A stretch of DNA of 34,674 bases from Kitasatospora cheerisanensis KCTC 2395 (GTDB lineage: Bacteria; Actinomycetota; Actinomycetes; Streptomycetales; Streptomycetaceae). This document shows positions 8,488-18,836 of the stretch, piece by piece; within the stretch, counting starts at the first letter, position 1, and the number at the start of each line of letters is the position of its first letter. The DNA is taken from positions 181,708-216,381 of the forward strand of contig NZ_KK853997.1 of the NCBI RefSeq assembly GCF_000696185.1, written 5' to 3'. The notes beneath the pieces were generated by a model that was not told the origin of the DNA, ran no database searches, and saw only the letters and a program-made list of their open reading frames with translations. A program made the position numbers and the translations under genes.

Positions 8488-8500
8488 GGCACCGAGTGCC
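8488..8500. promoter_or_regulatory. Fourth GGCACnnAGTGCC element
   Basis: GGCACCGAGTGCC, a close relative of the element at 7884, lies 25 bases after the OB-fold stop and 168 bases before the repeat-protein start. It may bind the same TetR regulator. Confidence 0.45.
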
Positions 8501-8560
8501 ACTCGGGCCGCGCGGAACGGTCCCGTTCCTCCCCCGGTGTTCCGCACCGTGCGCACACTT

Positions 8561-8588
8561 CCCACATCCTGCGAACCGCAGGTGTGGG
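8561..8588. terminator. Hairpin terminator after the OB-fold gene
   Basis: CCCACA, bulged T, CCTGCG, loop AAC, CGCAGG, TGTGGG: a 12-bp stem with one bulge. It lies between the OB-fold gene and the next start. Confidence 0.5.
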
Positions 8589-8667
8589 CGTGGCGCGATC
8601 CCGTGCACGGAGCGCCACCACGCGGGTAGGCTCGGTGACGTTTGCCGTTCCGGGGGAGGTTCTACAC

Positions 8668-10103
8668 GTGCTCGATCTGAGCGCCCATCAGCCCGCCGCC
8701 GTCTGGCGACCGATGTCCGGCCCACCGCCCGCAGGCGAGTGGCGCGCCGGTCTGGCGGCCAATCCGGCGGCCCCGGCCAAGGTGCTGTGCCGGCTGCTGG
8801 GCGACACCGCCGACGGCGGTGACGGCGCGGGCCCGGGCTGGCTGGCGGTGCGGCCGGAGCTGCCGGACTGCGTGCTGGAGACGGCGCTGCGGCATCCGCA
8901 CTGGCGGGTCCGGGCGGCGCTGGCGGAGCGGCCGGGGCTGCCGGCCGGGACGCTGGCGGCGCTGGCCGCGGACCGGGAGCGCCGGGTGCGGCGGGCCGCG
9001 GCCGCGGCGGGGCACCGGGTGGCGCTGCCGCCGGAGACGCTGGCGGCGCTGGCGGCAGACCGGGATCCGGACACCCGCCGCCTGGTGCCGGGCTGTGCGG
9101 GCCTGCCGGTGGAGCTGCTGGTGCGGCTGGCGCAGGACGGTTCGCCGCTGGTGCGGGCGGCGGCGGTGGGTGCGGACAGCTGGGCCCAACTGCCGCCCCG
9201 GGTACGGACGGCGCTGCGGTCGGACCGCGATCCGGCGGTGCGCTCGGCGGTGCAGCGGGCGTTGCGGGTGGAGCGGCCGCTGCCGGTGACGCTGGCGGGG
9301 TACATAGCGGAGAGCGATCCGCTGCGGCGCGAGCGGACGGCGGCGGGGCCGCCCTGGAGCGGGCGCTCGGCGAGTGGCTGGTGCTGGACGACGATCCGCG
9401 GATCCGCCGGGCGGCGGCGGGCAATCCGCGGCTGCCGACGGATCTGGCGCTGGCCCTGGCGGCGGATCCGGACGCGGAGGTGCGGCTCGCGGTGTCGCTG
9501 CGGCCGGACCTGACGGAGCGGCAGCGGGCGGCGGTGGACTTCCGGGTGCCGGACGCGGCGGCGCCGGACCTGCCGTGGGTGGCCGAACGGGCGGGCGATC
9601 CGGCGGAGTTGCTGCGGCTGGCCGGTTCGGCGCATCCGCTGGTGCGGCGGGCGGTGGCCTCGCTGGAGCACCTGCCGGCCGAGGTGGTGGCGCTGCTGGC
9701 GGAGGACCCGGAGCTCTCGGTGCGGCTGGCGCTGGCGGAGCACTGTGCGGACGCGCCGGGCGAGTTGCTGCGGTCGGTGTACGCGGAGCTGCTCGGCCCG
9801 GCCTCGCTGCCGACGCTGGAGCGGTTCGCGGCGCCCGGGCCGGCCGCGTGGGCGGACCGGCCGGAGCCGGCCCTGCGGTGGGCGGCGCTGCGCGATCCGG
9901 AGCTGCCGACCGGGGTGCTGGCGCGGCTGGCGGAGGACCCGGACCCGGTGGTGGCGGATGCGGCGGCCCGGGATCCGCGACTGCCGCTGGAGGTGCTGCT
10001 CGGCCTGCTGGAGCCGGGTGCGCGGCCGGGTGCGGCGGCGGCGAACGCGGCCCTGCCGGTGCCGTTCATGGTGCGGCTGCTGGACCTGGCGGCGGGGGCC
10101 TGA
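8668..10103 (+). CDS. Leucine-rich repeat variant (LRV)/HEAT-like repeat protein (one apparent frameshift)
   Basis: GTG 8668 follows a strong GGGGGAGG site. The protein is a chain of about 24-residue helical repeats of the form ..LPxELLxxLAxDxDPxVRxAxAxxP.. (for example LPAGTLAALAADRERRVRRA and LPTDLALALAADPDAEVRLA), matching LRV/HEAT-type solenoids that usually bind other proteins. No Cys cluster like that of the Azotobacter LRV iron-sulfur protein is present. The first phase ends its repeat pattern at about 9345-9348 (GGGG). One added base joins it to the phase that reads ALERALGEWLVLDDDPRIRR and continues repeats to TGA at 10101-10103, about 478 residues in all. The cellular role is unknown. 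The downstream neighbour is a TPR protein, another scaffold type. Confidence 0.75.
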
Positions 10104-10206
10104 GCGTCCCGGTTTCCGCGCGGAATAGACCCCGGTAGGTGAATGTTCAACCACCTGTCGGGCCGCGGAGGTCCGACGAGGACCCGGAAACGGGAAGGAG
10201 CAGGGC

Positions 10207-10596
10207 ATGACCACCGACTTCCGCCCGGAGACCACGACGGGCCTGCGCCCGGAGCAGGCCACCCTCCACGAGGGCACCGTGGCCGAGCGCTGGGCCCGCG
10301 CCCAGCTGTTCTTCGACTCCAAGGCGTACGCGGACGCCGCGCGGATCCTCGCCGAGCTGGTCGAGGAGGTCCCGGAGCAGGTCGGCCCGCGGCTGCTGCT
10401 GGCCCGGTCGTACTACCACTCGGCCCAGCTGCGCCGCGCCGAGGAGCAGCTGCGCGCGGTGATCGAGCGCGACCCGGTGGAGCACTACGCGCACCTCGTG
10501 CTCGGCCGCGTCCTGGAGCGCCAGGGCCGGCACGCCGAGGCCGTCCCGTACCTCCGGCTGGCCGCCGCGTTCGACGGCGCCTTCCCGGAGTCCTGA
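10207..10596 (+). CDS. Small tetratricopeptide-repeat protein
   Basis: The product has 129 residues. After a 25-residue lead come three helix-turn-helix TPR units: AERWARAQLFFDSKAYADAA; VGPRLLLARSYYHSAQLRRAEEQL; EHYAHLVLGRVLERQGRHAEA, with the usual small residues at positions 8, 20 and 27 of each unit. It is a cytoplasmic scaffold with no enzymatic motif. ATG 10207 has GAAGGAG about 8 bases upstream. A GGAAT (10122) and GTTCA (10145) pair upstream vaguely resembles an ECF-sigma promoter, but this is weak. The protein ends before a strong bidirectional hairpin. Partner and process are unknown. Confidence 0.85.
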   Translation: MTTDFRPETTTGLRPEQATLHEGTVAERWARAQLFFDSKAYADAARILAELVEEVPEQVGPRLLLARSYYHSAQLRRAEEQLRAVIERDPVEHYAHLVLGRVLERQGRHAEAVPYLRLAAAFDGAFPES

Positions 10597-10612
10597 CCGG
10601 CCGCGTCCCACC

Positions 10613-10645
10613 GGCCCCGGTCCCCGTCCGTCGGGGGCCGGGGCC
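10613..10645. terminator. Bidirectional terminator between convergent genes
   Basis: GGCCCCGGTCCCCG, loop TCCGT, CGGGGGCCGGGGCC: 14-bp arms with one mismatch, between the TPR gene (plus) and the membrane-anchored protein (minus). Confidence 0.7.
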
Positions 10646-10684
10646 TTCGCCGTGCCGCCGTCATTGGCACCGCGGTCGTCGCCG

Positions 10685-11331
10685 TCAGAGCTTCAGGTTC
10701 CACACCGTCAGGTCGGCCTCCAGCTCGCCGTAGCTGCCCGCGTCGTAGTGGGTGGCGGTGACGGTGACGACCGCGATCGGCGAGTGGTCGTCGACCACGC
10801 AGACCCGGTCGCCCTCCAGCACGTCGACCTCCTTCTGCGGCTGTGTCTGCAGCAGGGTGCGGCAGCCCTCCGCGGTGGGGTCGCCGGGGCCGGCCCAGGG
10901 GGCGACCTGGCCCTTGATCTTCATGCCGCTGCTGCCGCTGCGCTGCGCGCTCGGCCAGATGCTGCCGCCCAGCGTGTCGCCGCTGCGGGCCTTCGGCGGC
11001 AGGGTCGCCAGGTCGAGGCCGGAGAGCCCGAATCGGACCTTCCCCGACCAGCGCACCGGCGCCGCGGTCGCGGCCGGCGGCGCGCCGCCCGTCCCGCCGG
11101 TCGCCGTCCCGCCGGGGCCTGGCCGGGGGTGGTGACGGTGGTCTGCGCGGCGGGCGGGGGCGCGGCGGCGGGGCCGTCCGAACCGCCCGTGAAGGCCGCG
11201 ATCGCGCTCGCCACGCCCGCCGCCGCGCTCACCACCGCGGCGATCACGCCCCAGGTCTTGGCGGCCGACGCCTTCGGGGCCGCCGGAGGCGGCTCGGTGG
11301 GCGGCATCGCCCGAGTGGGCTGATCGTTCAT
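10685..11331 (-). CDS. Single-pass membrane-anchored protein of unknown function (one apparent frameshift)
   Basis: ATG 11331 (MNDQPTRAMPP) follows CGGGGGACTTG. A Pro/Ala-rich cytoplasmic lead of about 25 residues is followed by one membrane segment (TWGVIAAVVSAAAGVASAIA), a Pro/Ala/Thr linker and an outside domain beginning VRWSGKVRFGLSGLDLATLPP and ending DLTVWNLKL. The linker changes phase near 11112-11117 (CCGGGG on plus). One added base gives a continuous protein of 215 residues ending in TGA (10685-10687). Cys residues in EGCRTL and DRVCVVDD could form a disulfide. The architecture resembles many streptomycete conserved proteins with a TM and a small beta domain. No function can be named. 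Confidence 0.65.
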
Positions 11332-11523
11332 CAAGTCCCCCGACTGGTATTCGAATTGGTCGTTCCTGCCGGTCGCAGCGGCTGGCCGGAACGATATCCG
11401 ATCTGCGCTGCGCCCCGCTCCCCGCGACGGCGCCGGGCCGGGGCCCCGCGCCGGTCGCCTTTGCCGCCGACCGCCGTCCCTTGCAGGCTGGAAGGGAGCG
11501 TCGACGATGCGGAGGTGCGCGCG

Positions 11524-11946
11524 ATGCGGACCCTGGAGGAGCAGATCGAGGTGACCGCCCCGGTGGGGACGGCCTGGTCGCAGCTGCACCGGGTGGCGGA
11601 GTACCCGGAGTTCGTGGGCGGCGTGGTGCACGCCACGGCGCGCGGCCGGCGGCACGCGGACCTGGAGGTGGAGTTCGGCGGCGAGCGGCACCGGGTGGAC
11701 GCGGAGCTGACCGACCACGGGCGCGGCCGGGTGATGAGCTGGGAGACCGACGGCCCGCCGCTGCGCGGCACCTTCGCACTGCGCCCGCTGGACGCCTCGC
11801 GCACCCAGGTGCAGGTCCGCCTGGAGTACGACCCGGACGAGCTGAAGGACGCGGTGGGCGGGCCGCGCGGGTTCGCGCAGAGCCGGGCGGTGGAGGAGGC
11901 GGTGCGGTCCGATCTCCAGCTGTTCAAGCAGCTGTGCGAGGAGTGA
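11524..11946 (+). CDS. SRPBCC (START/Bet v 1-like) family protein
   Basis: The product has 140 residues. The N-terminal strand-helix-helix pattern (EEQIEVTAPVGTAWSQLHRVAEYPEF) and the later strands (HADLEVEFGGERHRVDAEL, GRVMSWETDGPP, TQVQVRLEYDP), followed by a long C-terminal helix, are the SRPBCC helix-grip fold that holds hydrophobic ligands (polyketide cyclase/COQ10-like). ATG 11524 has GGAGG 7 bases upstream; an in-frame GTG at 11515 is less well placed. Its last 23 bases overlap the 3' end of the convergent SpoIIE-domain gene. Ligand unknown. Confidence 0.82.
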   Translation: MRTLEEQIEVTAPVGTAWSQLHRVAEYPEFVGGVVHATARGRRHADLEVEFGGERHRVDAELTDHGRGRVMSWETDGPPLRGTFALRPLDASRTQVQVRLEYDPDELKDAVGGPRGFAQSRAVEEAVRSDLQLFKQLCEE

Positions 11947-13954
11947 GCGGCTCGTCGATCGCCAGTTCGGCCCAGATCACCTTGCCGCTGGCGGGGTAGC
12001 GGGTGCCCCAGCGCTCGGCGAGCTGGGCGACCAGGAACAGGCCGCGGCCGCCCTCGTCGGTGTCGGTGGCGTGCCGCAGGTGCGGGGAGGTGGCGGAGCC
12101 GTCCCAGACCTCGCAGATCAGGGCCCGGTCGCGCAGCAGCCGGACCCGGATCGGTCCGCTGGCGTGCCGGATCGCGTTGGTGATCAGTTCGCTGAGCACG
12201 AGTTCGGCGGCGAACGCCTGCTCGGTGAGGCCCCAGTCCTCCAGCCTGCTGGTGACGGCGGCGCGGATCCGGGCGACGGCGGCCGGGTCGGCGGGGACGT
12301 CCCAGTCGGCGACGTGGTCGGCGGGCAGGGCCCGGGTGCGGGCCACCAGCAGGGCGATGTCGTCGGCGGGGTTGGCGGGCAGCAGCGCCTCCAGCAGGTC
12401 GTCGCAGATCTGCCAGGGGCTGCGGTCGGGGTGGGAGAGCGCGGCGCGGAGCAGTTTCATGCCGTGGTCGAGGTCGTGCGCGCGGGACTCCACCAGCCCG
12501 TCGGTGTACAGCACCAGCCGGCTGCCCTCGGCGAGTTCCAGCTCGCTGGCCTCGTACGGCAGGCCGGCGATGCCGAGCGGCGGCCCGCCGGGCAGGTCGG
12601 GGATCTCCACCCGCCCGTCGGGGTGGACCACGGCGGGCGGCGGGTGGCCGGCCCGGGCGAAGGTGCAGCGCCGGGTGACGGGGTCGTAGACGGCGTACAG
12701 GCAGGTGGCGCCGGTGATCTGGCGTTCCGCGCCGTCGGGGCGGGGGTTCTCCTGGTCGAGGCGGTTGACCAGGGCGTCCAGGTGGCCGAGGAGTTCCTCG
12801 GGGGCCAGGTCGAGGGAGGAGAAGGTGTGCACGGCGGTGCGCAGCCGTCCCATGGTGGCGGCGGCGTGCACGCCGTGGCCGACCACGTCGCCCACCACCA
12901 GGGCGACCCGGGCGCCGGACAGCGGGATGACGTCGAACCAGTCGCCGCCGACGCCGGCCTGTGCGGGCAGGTAGCGGGAGGCGACCTCCAGGGCCTGCTG
13001 CTGGGGCAGGCCGGCGGGCAGCAGGCTGTGCTGGAGGGCGACCGCCATGGTGTGTTCGCGGGTGTAGCGGCGGGCGTTGTCGACCAGGACGGCGGCGCGG
13101 GCGGTGAGTTCCTCGGCGAGGGCGCCGTCCTCGGCGTCGAACACCGGCCGGGGCCGGGCCCGCCAGAAGGTGGCGACGCCGAGCAGGGTGTCGCCGACGC
13201 ACAGCGGCGCCGCGATCAGGGTGTGCACCTGCTCGCCGCGCATGGCGTCGACGGTGCCCGGGCTGACTTCGTCCCAGGCGTCGAGGGCCGCCGACAGGTC
13301 GGGTTCGACGACGGAGCGGGCGGCGGCGACGGCGCGGGCGCGCGGGGTGCCGGGCACCATCGGCACGGGCGAGCCGGGGCCGAGCAGCGGGGGCTGTGCG
13401 GTGATGCCGGACAGGGCGGCGCGGCGCAGCGGCCGGTGCCGGCCGGGGCGGGGTTCGCCGCCGTCGAGGACGCCCTCGTACAGGTCGACGCAGGCGAAGT
13501 CGGCGAAGGCGGGGACGAGGGCGGCGGCGAGTTCCTGGCAGGTGCGGGTGATGTCGAGGGTGGTGCCGATGGAGGCGCCGGCCCGGTAGAGCAGTTCGAG
13601 GCGGCGGCGGGCGGTGTCGGGGTTGGCGAGGGCGGCGGTGTCGCGCAGGGTCGCGATCCGGCAGTGCGGGCCGCCGGCCCGGTCGGTGGGGCGCAGGTCG
13701 AGGCCGAGGGTGCGGCCGTGCACGGCGACGGGTGCGTCGGTGAGGTCGCCGCCGTCGTCGAGCAGGGCGGTCAGGGCGGGCGGCAGGCCGAGCGCGCCGA
13801 GCGGGCGGCCCTCGCAGTCGGCGGGCAGTTCGAGCAGTCGGCGCGCCTCGTCGTTGGCATACAGCAGGGCGCGGTCGGCGCCGATCAGCAGCACGCCTTC
13901 GCGGACGACGGCCGGTTCGGTGGCGCGGGGGGTCTCGGGCGGGTGCTGGGTCAT
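11924..13954 (-). CDS. PAS-GAF-PP2C (SpoIIE/RsbU)-HATPase multidomain regulator
   Basis: The product has 676 residues. PAS-like domain about 15-110; GAF about 125-295; SpoIIE-type Ser/Thr phosphatase about 320-540 with metal-binding acidic motifs GGDWFD (Asp338), VGDVVGHG (Asp356), YTDGLVE (Asp485) and ADDIALL (Asp531-532); anti-sigma-type HATPase_c about 550-660 with N-box ELITNAIRHA and glycine-rich DEGGRGLFLV. Such proteins combine an RsbU-like phosphatase that dephosphorylates an anti-anti-sigma factor with an RsbW-like kinase domain, and are abundant in Streptomyces. The signal would enter through PAS/GAF. No sigma or STAS partner gene is nearby. ATG 13954 has only a weak Shine-Dalgarno sequence. 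All key catalytic residues are present. Confidence 0.9.
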   Translation of the reverse strand: MTQHPPETPRATEPAVVREGVLLIGADRALLYANDEARRLLELPADCEGRPLGALGLPPALTALLDDGGDLTDAPVAVHGRTLGLDLRPTDRAGGPHCRIATLRDTAALANPDTARRRLELLYRAGASIGTTLDITRTCQELAAALVPAFADFACVDLYEGVLDGGEPRPGRHRPLRRAALSGITAQPPLLGPGSPVPMVPGTPRARAVAAARSVVEPDLSAALDAWDEVSPGTVDAMRGEQVHTLIAAPLCVGDTLLGVATFWRARPRPVFDAEDGALAEELTARAAVLVDNARRYTREHTMAVALQHSLLPAGLPQQQALEVASRYLPAQAGVGGDWFDVIPLSGARVALVVGDVVGHGVHAAATMGRLRTAVHTFSSLDLAPEELLGHLDALVNRLDQENPRPDGAERQITGATCLYAVYDPVTRRCTFARAGHPPPAVVHPDGRVEIPDLPGGPPLGIAGLPYEASELELAEGSRLVLYTDGLVESRAHDLDHGMKLLRAALSHPDRSPWQICDDLLEALLPANPADDIALLVARTRALPADHVADWDVPADPAAVARIRAAVTSRLEDWGLTEQAFAAELVLSELITNAIRHASGPIRVRLLRDRALICEVWDGSATSPHLRHATDTDEGGRGLFLVAQLAERWGTRYPASGKVIWAELAIDEPLTPRTAA

Positions 13955-14164
13955 CCGCGCCGTCCGTGCCGCGCGGGGTTCAGCGGTTCGCGGCGGCCCA
14001 TGGGCGTGCGGCGCGGGGAGGCCTGGCCCGCCACGCTGTGTCCGCCGGGTGCTGCCCGAAACCGGGTCATACGCCCATTCCTACACTCCCGGCTCCGGCC
14101 GGGCCAATGGCCGCGCCCGGATTTCCGCCGCCGATCTGCGGCTTTCACCCTGGTCCGCCCGGTT

Positions 14165-14209
14165 CGCCGGCGGCGCGCGGCCGAGGTCGTGGGCTGCGCG
14201 CCGCCGGCG
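14165..14209 (-). terminator. Terminator of the metal-ATPase/ferredoxin operon
   Basis: Perfect 14-bp arms CGCCGGCGGCGCGC / GCGCGCCGCCGGCG with a 17-base loop, directly after the stop of the minus-strand ferredoxin-like gene. Confidence 0.6.
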
Positions 14210-14625
14210 CTACTCGGACTCGAGTTCGGCGCGGACCCGGCGGGACGGCCGGAAGGCGTACAGGTCGAGCACGGCGGGCGGCTCGGCCAGGCCTGGGCCG
14301 CCGGCGGCGACCCAGGCGGTGATGTCGGCGGCGGCGTCGCGGTCGTTGACCAGGCCGAGCCAGACGGGCCGCCCGCCGGCCCGGCGGCCCTCGGCCGAGG
14401 GCTGGACGACGATCACGTTGGCCTGTTCGCAGGCGTCCAGGCAGTCGGTGCGGCGGACGGCGGCGACGCCGGCCAGCGCGGTGCGCAGGTCGTCAAGTTG
14501 GGCCTCGTGGTCGAGCCGGGGGTTCTTGGCGGGCACGCCGCAGCAGCAGCCGCGGCAGACGGTGACGGTGCAGCGGGCGGCGGCAGCGGCCTCGGCGGTC
14601 TGCCGGGTGCGGTCGGAGCGGCGGC

Positions 14626-14629
<4 letters not shown>
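14210..14629 (-). CDS. Thioredoxin-like (2Fe-2S) ferredoxin domain protein
   Basis: The product has 139 residues. Cys pattern CTVTVCRGCCCG near residues 20-30 and DCLDACEQANVIVVQP about 35 residues later, the ligand layout of thioredoxin-like 2Fe-2S ferredoxins. The C-terminus ending in GPGLAEPPAVLDLYAF is conserved in actinobacterial members as I recall them. Its ATG (14629-14627) overlaps the TGA of the P-type ATPase (ATGA), so the two are translationally coupled. A role linked to metal sensing, or redox support of the ATPase, is inference. A spare Cys in CRGCCC could also bind metal directly. Confidence 0.78.
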
Positions 14630-16606
<1,977 letters not shown>

Positions 16607-16657
16607 GGCAGTGCAACCCTTCGCGGGCGGGCGGGACGACACGGCCACCATACCGGA

Positions 16658-16681
16658 ACATCTGAACAGGTCTTCAGGTGT
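16658..16681. promoter_or_regulatory. ArsR/SmtB-family operator between metal ATPase and sensor
   Basis: ACATCTGAA-CAGGTC-TTCAGGTGT: 9-bp arms with one mismatch, centred on TGAA-N6-TTCA, the classic SmtB/CzrA core. It lies 19 bases before the sensor start and 52 before the ATPase start, suited to repress both. Confidence 0.8.
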
Positions 16682-16699
16682 GGTGAGTATGATGAGCGC

Positions 16700-17077
16700 A
16701 TGGGCCACGGAACCGACACCGCCACCGGCGCCACCACGCGCGAGCGCCTCGATGCCGTCGGAACCGCCGACGTCGCGGCCACCCTCCAGGCCCTGGCCAC
16801 GCCCTCCCGGCTGCACATCCTGGCCCGGCTCCAGGAGGGGCCCTGCTCGGTGGGCGAACTGGCCGAGGCCGTCGGCCTGGAGGCCTCCGCCTGCTCGCAC
16901 CAGCTGCGGCTGCTGCGCAACCTCGGACTGGTCACCGGCGAGCGCCACGGCCGGTCGATCGTCTACGCGCTGTACGACAACCACGTCGCCGAGCTCCTCG
17001 ACCAGGCCCTGTACCACGTGGAGCATCTGCGCCTCGGCATCCGGGACGTGCCGCCCGGGTCCGCGGCCGCCGACTGA
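16700..17077 (+). CDS. ArsR/SmtB-family metal sensor, CzrA/NmtR-like (alpha5 site)
   Basis: The product has 125 residues with a winged helix (CSVGELAEAVGLEASACSHQ, recognition helix HQLRLLRNLGLV, wing ERHGRSIVYAL). The C-terminal helix carries Asp93-x-His95-x10-His106-x2-His109, exactly the DxHx10HxxH alpha5 metal site of CzrA (Zn/Co) and close to NmtR (Ni/Co). It has no CxC As/Cd motif. In this family metal binding releases the repressor, here from the TGAA-N6-TTCA operator that also controls the divergent ATPase. A Cys in CSVGEL and one in SACSH are probably structural. ATG 16700 is the only reasonable start. Confidence 0.9.
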   Translation: MGHGTDTATGATTRERLDAVGTADVAATLQALATPSRLHILARLQEGPCSVGELAEAVGLEASACSHQLRLLRNLGLVTGERHGRSIVYALYDNHVAELLDQALYHVEHLRLGIRDVPPGSAAAD

Positions 17078-17107
17078 CCCTCTCCGGCTGTCCGCCATGT
17101 GGGACCC

Positions 17108-17122
17108 CGGGCGCAGCGCCCG
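17108..17122. terminator. Short hairpin after the metal sensor gene
   Basis: CGGGCGC-A-GCGCCCG, perfect 7-bp arms, 31 bases after the stop. Confidence 0.4.
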
Positions 17123-17183
17123 AGGTGGGCGGGGATTCAATGGCAGGTGTAGAAGCCAAGCATCTGCGCGAAGAAGGTCCGCC

Positions 17184-17543
17184 ATGCCCCACATCACCGT
17201 CGACTACTCGCCCCAGCTGGCCGACTCCTTCGACCGCCCCGGTTTCGTCCGCGAACTCCACCCGCTGGTCCGTGACCGGGTGGCCTCCCGGGGCGTGTGC
17301 AAGACCTTCTTCCGGCAGGCGGCGGAGACCTGGGTGGACGATGCGGACGGGCAGTTGACGGCCTTCGTGCACATCGCGATCGGGCTGCTGCCGGGGCGGC
17401 CGGAGGGGCTGAAGGCGCGGCTGTCCGAGGAGGTGCTGCGGCTGCTGGACAAGCACCTGCGGCCCGTCCTCGGCCGCCAGGTCGTCCGCTCCGCCGAGGT
17501 CCGCGACCTCACCCCGTCCTACCGGCTGCGCACCGGCTGGTAG
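17184..17543 (+). CDS. 5-carboxymethyl-2-hydroxymuconate isomerase (CHMI)-family protein
   Basis: The product has 119 residues starting MPHITVDYSPQL, so that after Met removal Pro1 is N-terminal, the catalytic base of the tautomerase superfamily. VCKTFFRQAAETWV, FVHIAIGLLPGRP and the ending EVRDLTPSYR match the CHMI/HpaF branch, which isomerises 5-carboxymethyl-2-hydroxymuconate in homoprotocatechuate degradation. No other gene of that pathway is nearby, so the substrate in this organism is open. ATG 17184 has AAGAAGG about 7 bases upstream. It converges on the VOC gene with a 6-base gap. Confidence 0.83.
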   Translation: MPHITVDYSPQLADSFDRPGFVRELHPLVRDRVASRGVCKTFFRQAAETWVDDADGQLTAFVHIAIGLLPGRPEGLKARLSEEVLRLLDKHLRPVLGRQVVRSAEVRDLTPSYRLRTGW

Positions 17544-17549
17544 TTCCGC

Positions 17550-17906
17550 TCACCGGTGCCCGAGGACGTTCACCACCTGCCCGTTCGGGTCCCGGACGAA
17601 GAACCGGCGCACTCCCCACTCCTCGTCAGTCAGCGGGTGCATGATCTCCGCGCCGGCGGCCCGCATCGCCGCGTACGCGGCGTCCACGTCGTCCACCTCG
17701 ACGCTCAGGTCCGGCACCACGGGCGCGGTGGCGTCCCCGGTCGTGAGGCTCAGCTGTGCGGTGGGGCTGTCGGGCGCGGCCAGGGTCGCGATCCAGCCGT
17801 GGTCCATCACCTCCGCGAGGCCGAGCCGTTCGTAGAACTCCCGGCTCTCCCCCATCGCCCGCCCGTCCGCCACCCGCACGTTCGGCACCACCCTGCGCAC
17901 CGCCAC
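17550..17906 (-). CDS. VOC-family (glyoxalase/bleomycin resistance-like) protein
   Basis: The product has 118 residues, one VOC module of two beta-alpha-beta-beta-beta units: VVPNVRVADGRAMGESREFYERLGL and DLSVEVDDVDAAYAAMRAAGAEI, ending FFVRDPNGQVVNVLGHR with the conserved DPNG turn. Members bind a divalent metal or act as drug-binding proteins. The substrate is not readable. GTG 17906 follows GGGAGGAGAG about 8 bases upstream. It stands alone, convergent with the CHMI-family gene. Confidence 0.87.
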   Translation of the reverse strand: MAVRRVVPNVRVADGRAMGESREFYERLGLAEVMDHGWIATLAAPDSPTAQLSLTTGDATAPVVPDLSVEVDDVDAAYAAMRAAGAEIMHPLTDEEWGVRRFFVRDPNGQVVNVLGHR

Positions 17907-17959
17907 GACCGCTCTCCTCCCGCCGTTCTTCGCTGCTCCGACGGTAGCGTCCCGCGCCG

Positions 17960-18813
17960 TCAGGGCTTGCGGGCCAGAAAGGCCGTCAACTCCGCAGTGA
18001 CGGCGGACGCCTGCGTGTGCGGCAGGGCGTGGTGGGAGACGCCGGGCAGGGTACGGACCTCGGCCCGCGGGAGCAGCGCGGCGGCGCGCTCGGCGAGGGT
18101 GCGCGGATTGTGGGCGCGGCTGTCGGCGGCGGCCAGCACGAGGCAGCGGGCGCGCAGTGCGGCCAGGGCCTCGGGTCGGGGGCGGGGTCCGGTGACGGGC
18201 CGGGCAGCGGGGAAGGTCGCGGCGAGGCAGTACAGGCGGGCCCAGTCCGGGTCGAGCGGGCTGCCGCCGGTCTCCCAGCGGAGGAAGCCTGCGGCGCGGG
18301 CCTCGCTCGGGCGGGCCAGCATGGGCGCGGCGTGCAGCAGGTAGCGGGCGCGTAGGAGGTGAAGCAGCCGGTGGGGTCGAGCAGGGCGAGGCGGTCGACC
18401 CGGTCGGGACTGCGCAGCGTCCAGCTCAGCGCGATCCAGCCGCCGTAGGAGTGTCCGCACAGGTCGACCCGGTCGAGGCCGAGCCCGTCGAGGACGGCGT
18501 CCAGCCAGCCGTGCAGGTCCTCGACGCGGCGCAGCGGCTGCCGCCCGCCGCTCGCCGAGCGGCCCGCCTCGCCGATCCGGTCGACGGCGAACACCCGTGC
18601 CCCGCGGGTGAGTTCGCCGACGTTCTGCCACCAGCTCGCGGCCGTGGCGCCGCCGCCGTGCAGCAGCACCAGCGGCGGCCCGCCGGCCGGTCCGGCGGCG
18701 TTCACCCGGGTGGTGCCGTACGGCGTGTCGACGTCGAGGGTCTCGACGGGGACGGGCCAGCGGTCGAGCAGGGTGTCGTACGCGGACAGGAAGGCGGAAC
18801 GGTCGAACGCCAT
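17960..18813 (-). CDS. Alpha/beta-fold hydrolase (one apparent frameshift)
   Basis: About 284 residues. Oxyanion segment LLHGGG (51-55); nucleophile elbow CGHSYGGW with Ser122; after the phase change near 18354-18360 (TAGGAGG on plus) the other phase reads LRARYLLHAAPMLARPSEARAAGFLRWE, then AAADSRAHNP (acid region) and GVSHHALPHTQ with the catalytic His. One added base restores the frame to TGA at 17960-17962. ATG 18813 follows GGAGG. It is divergent from a MarR gene across an operator-like region (18837-18876), so MarR control is likely. The substrate is unknown; non-heme haloperoxidase or ester hydrolase relatives are possible. Confidence 0.8.
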
Positions 18814-18836
18814 GGCAGCAGCCTCCGCGGGCAGAG

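Noticed and set aside
10122..10149. ECF-sigma promoter GGAAT...GTTCA before the TPR gene
   Set aside because: Spacing and sequence are only a loose match. Not supported enough to list as a feature.
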